Below, in pieces: positions 45,026 through 54,906 of a DNA stretch of 64,000 bases. Where the stretch lies: NCBI GenBank assembly GCA_005503085.1, contig SCOI01000005.1, positions 62,001-126,000 of the forward strand. The letters run 5' to 3'. Below the pieces are notes generated by a model, which did no database searches, was not told where the DNA came from, and was given only the letters and a program-made list of their open reading frames with translations. Source of the stretch: Burkholderiales bacterium C2. Its GTDB lineage: Bacteria > Pseudomonadota > Gammaproteobacteria > Burkholderiales > Burkholderiaceae_C. Numbering within the stretch: the first letter of the stretch is position 1; the number at the start of each line of letters is the position of its first letter. The translations under genes were made by a program, and so were the position numbers.

Positions 45026-47042
45026 GCCCCTCGCCGATCGCCTTGGTCAGGCTGCCCTGGGCATCATCCCCGCTGAACTCCCAGAAGAAGGCGCCGCCCA
45101 GGCCGCGTGACTTGACGTAGTCCATCTTCTCGCGGATCTGCACCGGGGTGTCGAAGCTCCAGAAGGTGGTGCCGTTGTAGATCCACTGGGCGCGGCTTTG
45201 CGGGTCGACGAAGCTGGGCCAGGCCAGGCTCTTCAGCACCTTGTAGTCCTCGTTGCCACGCTCCCAGGTGGCCGGTGCCGCGACACCGCTCTGGTAGAGG
45301 CCGTTGTTGACATTGGGCACATTGGTCCAGCCGCGGCCGTAGAAGCCGATGCCCAGGTTCAGCTTGGTGGCGGGCACGCCCTGGGCGAGATAGGCCTGCA
45401 GCGCATCGTCGGTGTTGTAGAGCCGCACATCGCCGGTCGAGGGGTCGGCCGTGCTGCCGTAGAGCGGCGAATGGAAATTGGTCCTGGCCTCCCAGCTGCC
45501 GTGGAAGTCATAGGTCATCACATTGATGAAGTCCATGTAGGGATGGGCCTGGCCGGGGTCGAAGGCGCGGATCTTGTCGATGCCGGCCGGCGCGGCCATG
45601 GTCAGCAGCAGGCCCGGGCGCAGTGCGTCGAGCTGGCGGCGGAACTCGGCCACCAGACCGGTGAAGTTCTCGCGGTCCTCGGGCTTGCCGCAGGCCAGGC
45701 CGCAGGCGTTCGGATACTCCCAGTCGAGGTCGATGCCGTCGAACACACCGGCCAGCGCGCCGGCACCGCCGGCGTCCTCGACGCGCGGCAGATCGCCCTT
45801 GATATAGGCGTCGATGCAGCTCTTGACGAAGGCGGCGCGGTTCTCGGGTTTCGCGGCTTCGGAGAAGCCGCGCGAGTAGGTCCAGCCGCCCAGCGAGATC
45901 AGCACCTTGAGCTTGGGGTACTTGGTCTTGAGCTTCTTCAGCTGGCCCCAGTTGCCGCGCAGCGGCTGGTCCCAGCGGTCGGCCACGCCGTCCACGCTTT
46001 GGGCCGCGCTGAAGCCCTTGGTGTAGTCGGCAAAGGCATCGCCGCCGGCCCCGGTGTTCTCGTTGACCGCCTGGGTCACGCCGACCTCGCAACGGTTGTT
46101 GCGCACATTGCCGAAGGCGTAGTTGATATGGGTCAGGTGCTGGGCCGAGCCGCTGGTGTCGATGTTCTTGACCAGGTAGTTGCGGCCGTAGATGCCCCAT
46201 TGCGCGAAGTAGCCAAGCACCGTCTTGTCGCCACCGCCCAGCTCCTGGGTGCGCACCGAGATCGCGGCCGAGGGCTGGGAGGCGCCGGCTTGGTTGAAGG
46301 CGACGACGCTGAAGCTGTAGGCGGTGTCGGGGCTCAGGCCGGTGACGCTGGCGGCCGGGTTGGCCACGGTGGCGGCCGTGCTCGAGCCTTGCAGCACGCG
46401 ATACTGCACCGTGCAGTTGGGCCCGGCTGCCACCGCGCCCCAGGCCAGGTTGACGCTGTTGCTGCTGGTGCTGCTGGCGTTCAGCCCGGCGGGTGTGGCC
46501 GGCGGCGCGGCGCAGGCGCCGTTGGCCGTGCTGGTCAGCAGCGCGGCGCTGGCGGCCGAGACATTGCCGGCGCGGTCCTTGGCCCGCACCGTGTAGCTGT
46601 AGGCGGTGCCGGCGCTCAGGCCGCTGTCGGTGTGGCTGGTGCCGGTGGGCGAGGCGATCAGGCTGGCGCCGCGCAGCAGCTCATAGCCGGCCACGCCGCT
46701 GCCGGTGTCGGTCGAGGCCTGCCAGCTCAGGCTGATGCTGGTGCTGGTGGCGCCGGTGGCGCTCAGGCCGGCGGGCACGCTGGGTGGCGTGGTGTCGACG
46801 GGCGGGTTGCCGTCGCAGTCGCCCAGCGGTTTCCAGACGTCCCAGGTGCCGGAGCTGGTGGCCGGCGAGTTGTTCTGGGTCCACCACTTGGCCTGGTAGG
46901 CCTTGTTGTTCTGCTGGGCCAGCTTGCCGCCGGTGTAGATGTCGGCGGCGGTCCAGGCCGGCACCGCGCTGCAGTCATAGGCCTGGGCCGAGCCGGCGGC
47001 CATCGCGGCGGCCAGGGCGATCAATCGATAGGCGTTCTTCAT
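45018..47042 (-). CDS. Secreted chitinase, GH18 with CBM and two FnIII domains
   Basis: This 674-residue enzyme has a signal peptide ([21 protein letters not shown]), a CBM5/12-type chitin-binding module (about 22-75, with [11 protein letters not shown]), two fibronectin III domains (about 84-175 and 178-268) and a GH18 catalytic domain (about 275-674). The catalytic motif DGIDLDWE is intact. It hydrolyses chitin outside the cell. It is the last of three chitinase genes in a row, 34 bases after the previous one. Confidence 0.94.
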   Translation of the reverse strand: MKNAYRLIALAAAMAAGSAQAYDCSAVPAWTAADIYTGGKLAQQNNKAYQAKWWTQNNSPATSSGTWDVWKPLGDCDGNPPVDTTPPSVPAGLSATGATSTSISLSWQASTDTGSGVAGYELLRGASLIASPTGTSHTDSGLSAGTAYSYTVRAKDRAGNVSAASAALLTSTANGACAAPPATPAGLNASSTSSNSVNLAWGAVAAGPNCTVQYRVLQGSSTAATVANPAASVTGLSPDTAYSFSVVAFNQAGASQPSAAISVRTQELGGGDKTVLGYFAQWGIYGRNYLVKNIDTSGSAQHLTHINYAFGNVRNNRCEVGVTQAVNENTGAGGDAFADYTKGFSAAQSVDGVADRWDQPLRGNWGQLKKLKTKYPKLKVLISLGGWTYSRGFSEAAKPENRAAFVKSCIDAYIKGDLPRVEDAGGAGALAGVFDGIDLDWEYPNACGLACGKPEDRENFTGLVAEFRRQLDALRPGLLLTMAAPAGIDKIRAFDPGQAHPYMDFINVMTYDFHGSWEARTNFHSPLYGSTADPSTGDVRLYNTDDALQAYLAQGVPATKLNLGIGFYGRGWTNVPNVNNGLYQSGVAAPATWERGNEDYKVLKSLAWPSFVDPQSRAQWIYNGTTFWSFDTPVQIREKMDYVKSRGLGGAFFWEFSGDDAQGSLTKAIGEGLK

Positions 47043-47076
47043 GGGTGATGTCCTTGGGTCAGGAAAAAAATGGGAC

Positions 47077-49965
47077 TCAGCGCTTGAGCGTCGAGGTCTT
47101 GTTACTGGCAGCGGCAGCGGCCGTGGCCGGCTGGGTGCCGCGGCGGGCTTCCTGGGCCAGGCCGTAGCTCTTGCCGCCGAAGCTCACGACCCAGTTGCTG
47201 GGCAGGGGCATCGGCAGGTAGTAGTTCAGCTTGACCTGGACGCTGGCGCCCGGGGCCAGGCTTTGCCAGCCGGGCAGCTTGAAGCTGGCGCGGTGGAAGT
47301 CCTTGGCCAGCCCGCCGATGTTGTGGCCGGCCGGATTGGCGCCGCTTTGCACCACCGTCAGGCCGAAGCCGCTCTGGTCGGTCAGGGTGGCCGGGATCGC
47401 GGTGGGCACATCGAAGCTGAACTCGGTGCCGCCGGGCAGCGTGCTGCTCGTGCGGTTGGTCAGCGTCAGGGTGGGATTGATCGGGTAGTTGGCATCGCCG
47501 AGTGCAAAGCCCGAGATCGCATAGCCGATGTCCAGCACCTCGGCGGGCAGGGCCGGCTGGCCCGGCGCGGTCAGGGTGTTGCCATAGGGCGTGGCGGTCT
47601 TGAACTTGTTGTAGAGCGCGGTCGTCAATGTGCTGCCCATGCCCCATTCGCCGCGCTGGGCGTTCCAGCCGTAGTCGCCGGCCAGCTCCCAGAACATCAC
47701 GCCGCCGATGCCGCGGTCCGCCACATACTGGGCCTTGACGCCCAGCGACTGCTCGTCCTCGATCGACAGGAAGACCTTCTTCTGCGCGTTCCACAGCCAG
47801 GGTGCGACCAGGGTCGGGTCGTAGTGGCGGGCATAGCTGCCGATCAGCTGGTCGGCCGGATTGGTGGCGGGGTTCAGGCCATAGGCGGCCAGATAGCTGC
47901 CGGGCCGGCCCTCGGCCAGGTTCTTCAGATGCCACAGCGGGTTGGAGCCGGCCGGCACCTCGCGGTTGCCGACGTCCAGGTCATGCCAGAGGTTGTCGAT
48001 GCCGACCGCTCCGGCGCCGCATTTCTGCACCGTGCCGCCGCCGGTACCGGCCGGGCACTTGCTCTGGTCGGCCTGGGGCGCCTGGCCCCACAGCCCGTTG
48101 GTGCCGCCCACCACATCCTTCCAGCCGCGGCTGTAGTAGGGCACGCCGATATTGATGCGGCCCGCCGGCAGCGCGCCGCGGAAGTAGTGATACGCCCAGT
48201 CGGTGTTCAGATAGCCGATGCGGGCGTACTGCGGCGCGGTGTAGTAGCTCCAGGCCTGCAGCTCGGCGTCCTTGCCGTCGTCGTAGAGCGCCGCGTTGGG
48301 GCCGACGAACTGGTTCCAGGCCCCGTGCAGGTCGTAGCTCATGATGTTGACGTAGTCCAGATAGGGCGTGATCTGGTGGTTCTCCATGCCGCGCAGCAGA
48401 TAGGCCGAGGAGGGCGCGGCCACCGTCAGCAGGTAGTGGCGGGCGTCCTGCTGGCCGGCGGCATCGAGACGCTCGCGCAGGGTCTTCATCAGCAGCACAT
48501 AGTTCTTCAGCAGATGGGCGCGGCGCGCGTTGGAGATCGCGAAGTCGTCCGGGTTGCCGGCGTCCTTCATGCTGGTCGCGTACTCGTAGTCGATGTCCAC
48601 GCCGTCGAAGCCGTACTGGCGGATGAAGGCCACGGCCGAGTCGGCGAAGGCGCTGATGCCGGCCGTGTTGGCCGTGCCATCGGCGTTCGTCGTCATCGTG
48701 TAGAAGCCGCCGCTGGCGACGCGCTGGCCGCTGGCGTTGAAGAAGCCGCCGGTCTCGGCCCAGCCGCCGACCGAGATCATGGTCTTGACCTGCGGGTACT
48801 GCTTCTTGAACTTGTTGAGCAGATTGAAGTGGCCCTTGTAGGCATAGGCCGGGTCCATCTCGGCGCCGGCCACGCCGGGCCAGGTCAGGCCGGTGGCGGC
48901 ATTGGCCGGGTCGGCGGCGTTGCCGATCGAGACCTTGTGGCTTGCGTCCACATGGGCGAAGGCGTAGTTGATATGGGTCAGCTGGCCCCAGGGGATATTG
49001 GAGGCCAGATAGGCCGGCTGGCCGTTCTTGCCGGTGCGCCAGCTGGTGAAGTAGCCGATCACGCGGCGCGGCTTGTCGGCGCCCATTTTCTCGCGCCCCT
49101 GCTCGTCATAGACCTTGCAGTAGGCCGGCGCGGTGCCCGGCGTGGTCGCCAGGCCCTCGGGGCGGCAGCGCTCCTCGCCGACCACCTGGCCGCGCACCGT
49201 GATGCGCAGGGCGGTGCTGTCGGTGCTGGCCCCCTTGTCGTCGGTGGCGCGGGCGACGATGTCGGCGACGCCGGCGCGCGCCGTCCAGCTGACGCTGAAG
49301 GGCGCGATCGTGTCCTCGGCCACCAGGGCGCCGTTGACATAGAAGCCCACCTTGGCGACGCTGCCGTCGCTGTCGGCGGCCGTGGCTGCCAGGGTCACCG
49401 CGTCGCCGGCGGTCGGGCTGGCGCCGGCCGTCGGCGCCGTCAGGCCCACGGTCGGCGGCTGGTTGACCGGGCCGCTGGTCACCGTGAGCTGCTGCGCGCG
49501 GCTGGCGCTGGCGCCCTTGTTGTCGGTCACGGTCAGCGTGACCGTGTAGCTGCCGGCCGCCGCATAGGTGCGGCTGGCGGTGGCGCCGCTGGCCGTGGCG
49601 CCGTCGCCGAAGCTCCAGGCATGGGCGGCGATGCTGCCGTCCGGGTCGCTGGAGGCACTGCCGTTGACGGTCAGCGTCAGGCCCTGGACCGCAGCGCTGA
49701 AGCTGGCCACCGGCGGCTGGTTGACCGTACCGCCATCGCAGGCGCCCAGCGGTTTCCAGACATCCCACTGGCCCGAATTGGTGGCCGGTGAATTGTTCTG
49801 GGTCCACCACTTGGCCTGGTAGGCGGCGTTGTTGTGCTTGACGCTCTGGCCGCCGGTGTAGACGGCCGCAGCGCTCCAGTCGGACAGGCCGGCGCAGTCA
49901 TAAGCGAGGGCCAAGGGGCTGAGGCCACCGGCCATCAGCATCACGAGCAGTTGGGGAGAACGCAT
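47077..49965 (-). CDS. Secreted chitinase, GH18 with CBM, PKD, Ig-like and ChiC domains
   Basis: The start is MRSPQLLVMLMAGGLSPLALA, with AAGGAGTCATCCC upstream. The 962-residue enzyme has a signal peptide, CBM5/12 ([18 protein letters not shown]), PKD domain (ASFSAAVQGLTLTVNGSAS; AHAWSFGDGA), bacterial Ig-like domain (VGFYVNGALVAEDTIAPFS), GH18 with intact DGVDIDYE, and a C-terminal ChiC-type domain (about 810-940). It degrades chitin extracellularly. It sits 115 bases after the GH19 gene and 34 bases before the second GH18 gene, so the three form a probable operon. Confidence 0.94.
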   Translation of the reverse strand: MRSPQLLVMLMAGGLSPLALAYDCAGLSDWSAAAVYTGGQSVKHNNAAYQAKWWTQNNSPATNSGQWDVWKPLGACDGGTVNQPPVASFSAAVQGLTLTVNGSASSDPDGSIAAHAWSFGDGATASGATASRTYAAAGSYTVTLTVTDNKGASASRAQQLTVTSGPVNQPPTVGLTAPTAGASPTAGDAVTLAATAADSDGSVAKVGFYVNGALVAEDTIAPFSVSWTARAGVADIVARATDDKGASTDSTALRITVRGQVVGEERCRPEGLATTPGTAPAYCKVYDEQGREKMGADKPRRVIGYFTSWRTGKNGQPAYLASNIPWGQLTHINYAFAHVDASHKVSIGNAADPANAATGLTWPGVAGAEMDPAYAYKGHFNLLNKFKKQYPQVKTMISVGGWAETGGFFNASGQRVASGGFYTMTTNADGTANTAGISAFADSAVAFIRQYGFDGVDIDYEYATSMKDAGNPDDFAISNARRAHLLKNYVLLMKTLRERLDAAGQQDARHYLLTVAAPSSAYLLRGMENHQITPYLDYVNIMSYDLHGAWNQFVGPNAALYDDGKDAELQAWSYYTAPQYARIGYLNTDWAYHYFRGALPAGRINIGVPYYSRGWKDVVGGTNGLWGQAPQADQSKCPAGTGGGTVQKCGAGAVGIDNLWHDLDVGNREVPAGSNPLWHLKNLAEGRPGSYLAAYGLNPATNPADQLIGSYARHYDPTLVAPWLWNAQKKVFLSIEDEQSLGVKAQYVADRGIGGVMFWELAGDYGWNAQRGEWGMGSTLTTALYNKFKTATPYGNTLTAPGQPALPAEVLDIGYAISGFALGDANYPINPTLTLTNRTSSTLPGGTEFSFDVPTAIPATLTDQSGFGLTVVQSGANPAGHNIGGLAKDFHRASFKLPGWQSLAPGASVQVKLNYYLPMPLPSNWVVSFGGKSYGLAQEARRGTQPATAAAAASNKTSTLKR

Positions 49966-50005
49966 GGGATGACTCCTTGCATGAGGGGAAATGAACGGAC
50001 GAGCA

Positions 50006-50017
50006 AGACCTGACCCC
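50006..50017 (-). repeat. Short repeat GGGGTCAGGTCT
   Basis: This 12-mer on the minus strand lies between the GH19 and GH18 genes. The same or nearly the same word (GGTATCAGGTCT) occurs at 51970, 54420 and 56301 on the plus strand. Confidence 0.5.
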
Positions 50018-50080
50018 TGTGCTTTTCTGGCACGGGGCAGCACGGGGCAGGTCGGGTAAGGCGGGGGCTGGTGTTGCGGG

Positions 50081-51724
50081 CTAGGGCTGGACGATCACGT
50101 CGAAATACTTCTCGACGCAGCGCTGGTAGTCGCCGGGTTTGAGCGCCGAGTAGGCGGTCTGGTAGCCGACCGTCTTGCAGGCAAAGGTCTTGCCCTCCGG
50201 CATGTCGGCGCGGTAGGACCAGTCCTGGTCCCAATAGATGTTCAGTGCGCCGGCGCCGCCCAACTCGAAGCGCTTTTGCTGGGCGCAGCCGAGCTCTTCA
50301 TTGGCGCCGATGGGCACGCCCAGCGCGGCCGCATGCTGGCGGTAATAGGCGATGCGGTTGAGCGACTGCGGCTTTTCGCTGCCCTGGCCGCATTCGATGC
50401 CGCCGTTGATGATGTTGGTGGTGGCGCCGAAGCCGGGGCGTATGCCCAGCGCCAGGTCGGCCGCATTGGGTTGCCAGCTGCCGTCCAGCACATGCAGCAT
50501 GCTGGGCTTGGGCGAGGCCGGATAGACCAGGAAGAACACCGCCGAGGCCAGGTTGAGCCAGGTGTCGGCGACCTGTTCGGGCGCGTTCAGCAGCACCCGC
50601 ACATCGCCGAACATCGCGTCCGAGAAGGGCCCGTAGTTGAAGCTGTAGGAGAGCTGCTTGGCACCGCGGCCGAAGTACTGCTTGTAGCGGCCCTGGGCGT
50701 CCTTGCCGCAGGGCCAGACCTGGGCCTGCCAGGTCTCGGGCCGGCATTCATTGTTGTAGGGGCAGCCGTAGCCGTCCTCGCTGCAGCCGGCCTCGCGCAG
50801 GTAGTACAGCGCCTGGCGCCACTCGGGGATGGCGTGGTTGCGGTCGTGCGCGCCGGTTTCCTGGGTGAAGTGGGCGAACATCGTGGCCAGGGTCTTGCGG
50901 CAGATCGCGTCGCTGTCGCGGCCATCGGTGTAGCTGGCGCAGACGCCGCCGAACTTGGCGATGGCCTGCAACAAGCCGGTATAGGTGTAGGAGGGATGGC
51001 GCAGCGGGAACAGGAACTCCCACTGCGCCGCGCCCAGCAGGCGCTCGACCCGCCTGACGTTGTCCGGGTTGCCGGCCAAGCCCGGCGCGACGGCAGCGAC
51101 CACGCTATTGGGCCGGGTCGCGACCGAGGCCTTGACTGCGCGGAACAGCGGGCTGTCGGTCAGCGCGGCCTCGCTGGCCAGCAGATCGGCCAGCGCCAGC
51201 GTGTACTTGCCGGTGATCGGGTCGCGGGCGATGCTGGAGACGGTCAGGCTGGTGCTGCGGCTGGCACTGGCGCCCTGGTTGTCGGTCACGGTCAGGCTTA
51301 CCGCATAGGTGCCGGCGCGGGCATAGCGGTGGCTGGGTTTGGCGACCGCCGCCGTGGCGCCGTCACCGAAGTCCCAGCGCCAGGCGCTGATGCTGCCGTC
51401 GGCATCGCTGGAGGCGCTGGCATCGAAGCTGACACTCAGCCGGCTGGTCTGGCTGCTGAAACTGGCGACGGGGGGCTTGTTGCCACCACCACCATCACAG
51501 CTGCCCAGCAGCTTCCAGACCTTCCAGGGCCCGGCGTTGGTCGCCGGTGCCGCGCCCTGGTTCCACCAGTTGGCGCTGTAGGCGCGGCCCTGATCGCGGG
51601 CCTGCTGGCCGGCGGTGTAGATACCGGTGGCTGTCCAGTCCGGCAGGGGGCTGCAGTCCAGCGCCAGCGCGCTGCTGTTCAGCAGCAGGCCGCACAGGCC
51701 CAGCCCCAGGGTTCGCATATCCAT
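50081..51724 (-). CDS. Secreted chitinase, GH19 with CBM and PKD domains
   Basis: The start is MDMRTLGLGLCGLLLNSSALA, with GGGAGACGTTC upstream. The 547-residue enzyme has a signal peptide, a CBM5/12 module (about 23-77), a PKD domain (about 85-165) and a GH19 domain (about 180-547). Catalytic Glu lies in AHFTQETGAHD, and YFGRGAKQLSYSFNYGPFSD is the GH19 signature. GH19 enzymes act with inversion and complement the GH18 enzymes encoded downstream. It is the first gene of the chitinase operon, below a cluster of TGGTAT inverted repeats. Confidence 0.93.
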   Translation of the reverse strand: MDMRTLGLGLCGLLLNSSALALDCSPLPDWTATGIYTAGQQARDQGRAYSANWWNQGAAPATNAGPWKVWKLLGSCDGGGGNKPPVASFSSQTSRLSVSFDASASSDADGSISAWRWDFGDGATAAVAKPSHRYARAGTYAVSLTVTDNQGASASRSTSLTVSSIARDPITGKYTLALADLLASEAALTDSPLFRAVKASVATRPNSVVAAVAPGLAGNPDNVRRVERLLGAAQWEFLFPLRHPSYTYTGLLQAIAKFGGVCASYTDGRDSDAICRKTLATMFAHFTQETGAHDRNHAIPEWRQALYYLREAGCSEDGYGCPYNNECRPETWQAQVWPCGKDAQGRYKQYFGRGAKQLSYSFNYGPFSDAMFGDVRVLLNAPEQVADTWLNLASAVFFLVYPASPKPSMLHVLDGSWQPNAADLALGIRPGFGATTNIINGGIECGQGSEKPQSLNRIAYYRQHAAALGVPIGANEELGCAQQKRFELGGAGALNIYWDQDWSYRADMPEGKTFACKTVGYQTAYSALKPGDYQRCVEKYFDVIVQP

Positions 51725-51856
51725 GAACGTCTCCCGCGTTCGATGCGCTTGTGACTGCTGCGCAATGGTCTTGACCATAGCCAGGCGCGTGGGCGCCATC
51801 GGCTTGCAGCTACAAGAAGCGGACTGCTCGTGCCCCCGTAGTGAGACGGACTTTAG

Positions 51857-51927
51857 ATACCAATACGAATGCTGGTATCGTAGTTAACCCTTAATTGGTA
51901 TGTAAGTTCTGGTAAATTGAAATACCA
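51857..51927. promoter_or_regulatory. TGGTAT/ATACCA inverted repeats upstream of chitinase operon
   Basis: Four half-sites lie in the AT-rich gap: ATACCA (51857-51862), TGGTAT (51873-51878), TGGTAT (51896-51901) and ATACCA (51922-51927), giving two dyads. A fifth TGGTAT is at 51969. GntR-type regulators of GlcNAc genes use TGGT...ACCA dyads, so chitin-responsive control is plausible but inferred. The rest of the gap (51725-51973) shows no gene. Confidence 0.55.
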
Positions 51928-51973
51928 AAATGAGGCCAGTTGTGCGCATCGCGCCAAGCGAGCAAGACTGGTA

Positions 51974-52717
51974 TCAGGTCTCGGCGATCTGCCACTGGCC
52001 GTCGCGCAGCAGCTCATGCGGACGGAAACGGGCCTTGTAAGCCATCTTCTGGCTTTCGGCGATCCAGTAGCCCAGATACAGGTGGGCCAGGCCCAGCTCA
52101 CGGGCCTGTGCGATCTGCCACAGCACGTTGTAGCTGCCGTAGCTGGCGGCCTCATCGGGCTCGTAGAAGGTGTAGACGGCCGAGAGTCCGTCGCTGAGCA
52201 CATCGAGGATGGACACCATCTTCAGCGCCCCTTCCTCCTCGCCCGGCGCGGCCGGTGCACGGAACTCGACCAGGCGCGAGTTGATGCGGCTTTGCAGCAG
52301 GAACTGGGTGTACTGGTCGATGCTGTCGTGGTCCATGCCGCCGCCCGAGTGGCGGCCGGCCTGGTAGCGCAGATAGAGCTGGTAGTGCTCTTCGCTGAAG
52401 CCCAGACGCATCACCTGCACGCTCAGGTCGCCATGCTGCTTCCAGGCGCGGCGCTGGCTGCGCGAGGGCTGGAAGGCCGCCACCGGGATGCGCATCGGCA
52501 CGCAGGACTTGCAGCCGTCGCAGTAGGGCCGGTAGGTGAACAGGCCGCTGCGCCGAAAACCCGCCTCGACCAGGCCCGAGTAGGCGTCCGCATGGATCAG
52601 ATGGCTGGGCGTGGCGACCTGGGAGCGCGCCTGGCGGTCCGGCAGATAGCTGCAGGGGTAGGGCGCTGTGGCATAGAACTGCAGCTGCGACAGCGGTAGC
52701 TCTTTGGGATGGGTCAC
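51974..52717 (-). CDS. bpt: Aspartate/glutamate leucyltransferase
   Basis: The start is a GTG ([15 protein letters not shown]) overlapping the aat stop as GTGA. The 247-residue enzyme adds Leu to proteins with N-terminal Asp or Glu, marking them for ClpAP. Family motifs are [39 protein letters not shown] with the Cys cluster, and [20 protein letters not shown]. It works with Aat encoded just upstream in the N-end rule pathway. Confidence 0.93.
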   Translation of the reverse strand: MTHPKELPLSQLQFYATAPYPCSYLPDRQARSQVATPSHLIHADAYSGLVEAGFRRSGLFTYRPYCDGCKSCVPMRIPVAAFQPSRSQRRAWKQHGDLSVQVMRLGFSEEHYQLYLRYQAGRHSGGGMDHDSIDQYTQFLLQSRINSRLVEFRAPAAPGEEEGALKMVSILDVLSDGLSAVYTFYEPDEAASYGSYNVLWQIAQARELGLAHLYLGYWIAESQKMAYKARFRPHELLRDGQWQIAET

Positions 52718-53490
52718 GACGTGGCGGGCTTGAGGGTGGTTGAGGCTGGGGCCGATTCTGCCTGCAGCCAGTCCCATAGCGCGGGCCGGAAGACCCAGGA
52801 TTGTGGGGAGGACTGCCCAACAAACTGCCGCAGATGGGCTTCGAACTCGGGCCGAGCCACCTCGGCGGCCCCCATCGAGGCCAGGTGCCGGGTGTTCTGC
52901 TGGCAGTCGATCCAGGGGATGCCGTGCTGGCGGCACAGGCAGACCAGGGCCGCCAGCGCGATCTTGGAGGCATCGGTGGCGCGCATGAACATCGATTCGC
53001 CGAAGAACATGCGGCCCAGGTTGACGCCGTAGAGCCCGCCGACCAGCTCGCCGTCGACCCAGGTCTCGACGCTGTGCACCGTGCCCTGCGCGGCCCAGCG
53101 CGCATAGGCGGCCTGCATCTCGGGCAGTATCCAGGTGCCGTTCTGGCCCTCGCGCGGCGCCTCGGCGCAGGCGCGCAGCACGGCCGGCGTCGCGCTGTCG
53201 ACGCGGATCTCGCAGCCGGGCGTGCGCACGAAGCGGGCAATCGTCTTGCGCAGCGAACGGGTCAGGCGAAAGTGCCGCGTCTGCAGCACCATGCGCGGGT
53301 CCGGCGCCCACCACAGGATGGGCTGGTCCGGCCCGTACCAGGGAAAGATGCCGCGCGCATAGGCGGCCGTCAGCCGCGCCGGGCTCAGGTCGCCGCCGGC
53401 GGCCAGCAGACCCGGCGCGTCCGAGTCGGGGCCGAGCGCGCGGGAGGAGGGCGGAAAGTCGAGAGAAGCCTCGTCGAGCCAGTCGATCAT
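52714..53490 (-). CDS. aat: Leucyl/phenylalanyl-tRNA--protein transferase
   Basis: The start is [19 protein letters not shown]. The 258-residue enzyme transfers Leu or Phe to proteins with N-terminal Lys or Arg. It contains [56 protein letters not shown] and [16 protein letters not shown], the standard Aat blocks. It is divergent from the Spx/ArsC-like gene with only 24 bases between start codons. Confidence 0.95.
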   Translation of the reverse strand: MIDWLDEASLDFPPSSRALGPDSDAPGLLAAGGDLSPARLTAAYARGIFPWYGPDQPILWWAPDPRMVLQTRHFRLTRSLRKTIARFVRTPGCEIRVDSATPAVLRACAEAPREGQNGTWILPEMQAAYARWAAQGTVHSVETWVDGELVGGLYGVNLGRMFFGESMFMRATDASKIALAALVCLCRQHGIPWIDCQQNTRHLASMGAAEVARPEFEAHLRQFVGQSSPQSWVFRPALWDWLQAESAPASTTLKPATS

Positions 53491-53514
53491 GGCTTCATGG
53501 TAACTTCCCGCCCC

Positions 53515-53862
53515 ATGATTACTGTTTACGGCATTCCCAACTGCGACACGATGAAGCGCGCCCGCGCCTGGCTGGACGATCAGGGGCTGAGCTACCACTT
53601 CCACGACTACAAGCGTGCCGGCGTGCCGCCCGAGCAGCTGCAGCGCTGGCTCAAGGAGCTGGGCTGGGAGCGTGTGCTCAACCGTGCCGGCACCACCTGG
53701 CGCAAGCTCGACGAGGCGGCCAAGACCGCCGCGGCGGACGCCGCCGGCGCGGCCGCGCTGATGCAGGCCCAGCCCAGCGTCATCAAGCGCCCCATCATCG
53801 AATGGGACGACGGCCGTCTGACAGTCGGCTTCTCGGCCGAGACCTTCTCGCGCCATCTTTGA
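53515..53862 (+). CDS. Spx/ArsC-family reductase-like protein (YffB type)
   Basis: This 115-residue thioredoxin-fold protein begins [20 protein letters not shown], with one Cys in the active loop, and contains VIKRPIIEW and [10 protein letters not shown]. That pattern is the ArsC/Spx (YffB) group of glutathione-dependent reductase-like proteins, not a true arsenate reductase operon. It precedes ribE by 15 bases and is probably cotranscribed. Confidence 0.9.
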   Translation: MITVYGIPNCDTMKRARAWLDDQGLSYHFHDYKRAGVPPEQLQRWLKELGWERVLNRAGTTWRKLDEAAKTAAADAAGAAALMQAQPSVIKRPIIEWDDGRLTVGFSAETFSRHL

Positions 53863-53877
53863 AAGCGACGCACTGAT

Positions 53878-54588
53878 ATGTTCACCGGCATTGTTCAAGG
53901 CATCGCCGAAGTCGCCGCCATCACCGACAAGCCCGGCCTGCGCAGCTTCTCGCTGGAGTTCCCGCCGGGCTTCTGCCACGGCCTGGAGATCGGCGCCAGC
54001 GTCGCCAGCGACGGTGTCTGCCTGACCGTCACCGCGCTGCAGGGCGATACCCGGGCCGACTTCGATGTGATGCAGCAAAGCCTGAACCTGACCACGCTGG
54101 CCGGCCTGCGCCAGGGCAGCCGCATCAATGTCGAGCGCGCCGCGCGCGACGGCGCCGAGATCGGCGGCCACCCGCTCTCCGGCCATGTGGACTTCATGGC
54201 CACGGTGGCCGAGATCCGCCGGCCCGAGAACAACCATGTGCTGCGCATCGCCGTGCCCGCGCCCTGGATGCGCTACATCTTCGCCAAGGGCTATATCGCG
54301 ATCAACGGCGCCAGCCTGACCGTCGCCGAAGCCCACCGCGAACCCGGCGGCGCCGGCTGGTTCGAAGTCTGGCTGATCCCGGAAACCCTGCGCATGACCA
54401 CCTTCGGCGAGAAGGAGGTGGGGTCAGGTCTGAACATCGAGATCGAGCGGCAGACGCAGGTTTTTGTGGACACGGTGCGTGAGGCGATCGAGGAGCGGCT
54501 GGGGCCGCTGCTGCCGGCATTGGAAAAGTTGCTTGCCACTTCGGGGCAGAGTGTGGATGAGTTGGCAAAGCCACCGCGTCTGGCCTGA
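53878..54588 (+). CDS. ribE: Riboflavin synthase, alpha chain
   Basis: This 236-residue enzyme dismutates two 6,7-dimethyl-8-ribityllumazine to riboflavin. It has two lumazine-binding repeats: [12 protein letters not shown]...[11 protein letters not shown] (1-90) and [14 protein letters not shown]...[12 protein letters not shown] (95-190). It resembles the E. coli form. It is about 20 residues longer than usual because of a C-terminal tail ([14 protein letters not shown] onward). At [15 protein letters not shown], positions 54420-54477 carry a GGGGTCAGGTCT word, and a 54-base copy of this stretch recurs at 56305. Confidence 0.92.
   Translation: MFTGIVQGIAEVAAITDKPGLRSFSLEFPPGFCHGLEIGASVASDGVCLTVTALQGDTRADFDVMQQSLNLTTLAGLRQGSRINVERAARDGAEIGGHPLSGHVDFMATVAEIRRPENNHVLRIAVPAPWMRYIFAKGYIAINGASLTVAEAHREPGGAGWFEVWLIPETLRMTTFGEKEVGSGLNIEIERQTQVFVDTVREAIEERLGPLLPALEKLLATSGQSVDELAKPPRLA
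54424..54477 (+). repeat. 54-bp segment of ribE duplicated downstream
   Basis: This part of ribE matches 56305-56358 at 51 of 54 bases, offset 1881. It encodes [18 protein letters not shown]. The match starts at TCAGGTCT. Confidence 0.85.
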
Positions 54589-54598
54589 TGCTCGCGCA

Positions 54599-54805
54599 TC
54601 AGGGCTGATCCAGCCCTTGAAAGTTTGTCACGGCGTCGGCGGCAAACTTGGGCCATTGCTTGATGGGAACTTCCCGAGCCCGCCGGTATTCCATCACAGC
54701 AGTCTGCCGTGCGAGATCAACCGGCACGGCGTCGGCTCCGCCAATCGAGGTCGGTGGCGCGGTGCCGCTCGGTTCGAAACGGCTGACGGTATTGGCGGTG
54801 CCCAA
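54599..54805 (-). CDS. Possible small ORF or remnant, 68 aa
   Basis: In the 318-base gap after ribE one minus-strand frame encodes MGTANTVSRFEPSGTAPPTS... ending NFQGLDQP. I recognise no family. The central part (LARQTAVMEYRRAREVPIKQWP) looks like a normal helix, so it may be a small gene or the broken end of a larger one. A short GGGCTG-ATC-CAGCCC hairpin at 54602-54616 overlaps its 3' end and may terminate ribE. Nothing else is visible in 54589-54906. Confidence 0.3.
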   Translation of the reverse strand: MGTANTVSRFEPSGTAPPTSIGGADAVPVDLARQTAVMEYRRAREVPIKQWPKFAADAVTNFQGLDQP

Positions 54806-54906
54806 GGTAGCAATGCCTGTACCAGACGGTGGGCCAGCGTGCTGGGCGGAGCGCGGTGGCCCATCTCATACCTGTCGGCCGATGTCAGCGTCCTCTTCCG
54901 AGACAC

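Noticed and set aside
47041-49791. 916-aa plus-strand frame opposite the large chitinase
   Set aside because: The chitinase has signal peptide, domains and catalytic motif on the minus strand.
53863-53877. FMN riboswitch before ribE
   Set aside because: Only 15 bases separate ribE from the preceding gene, too short for an RFN element.
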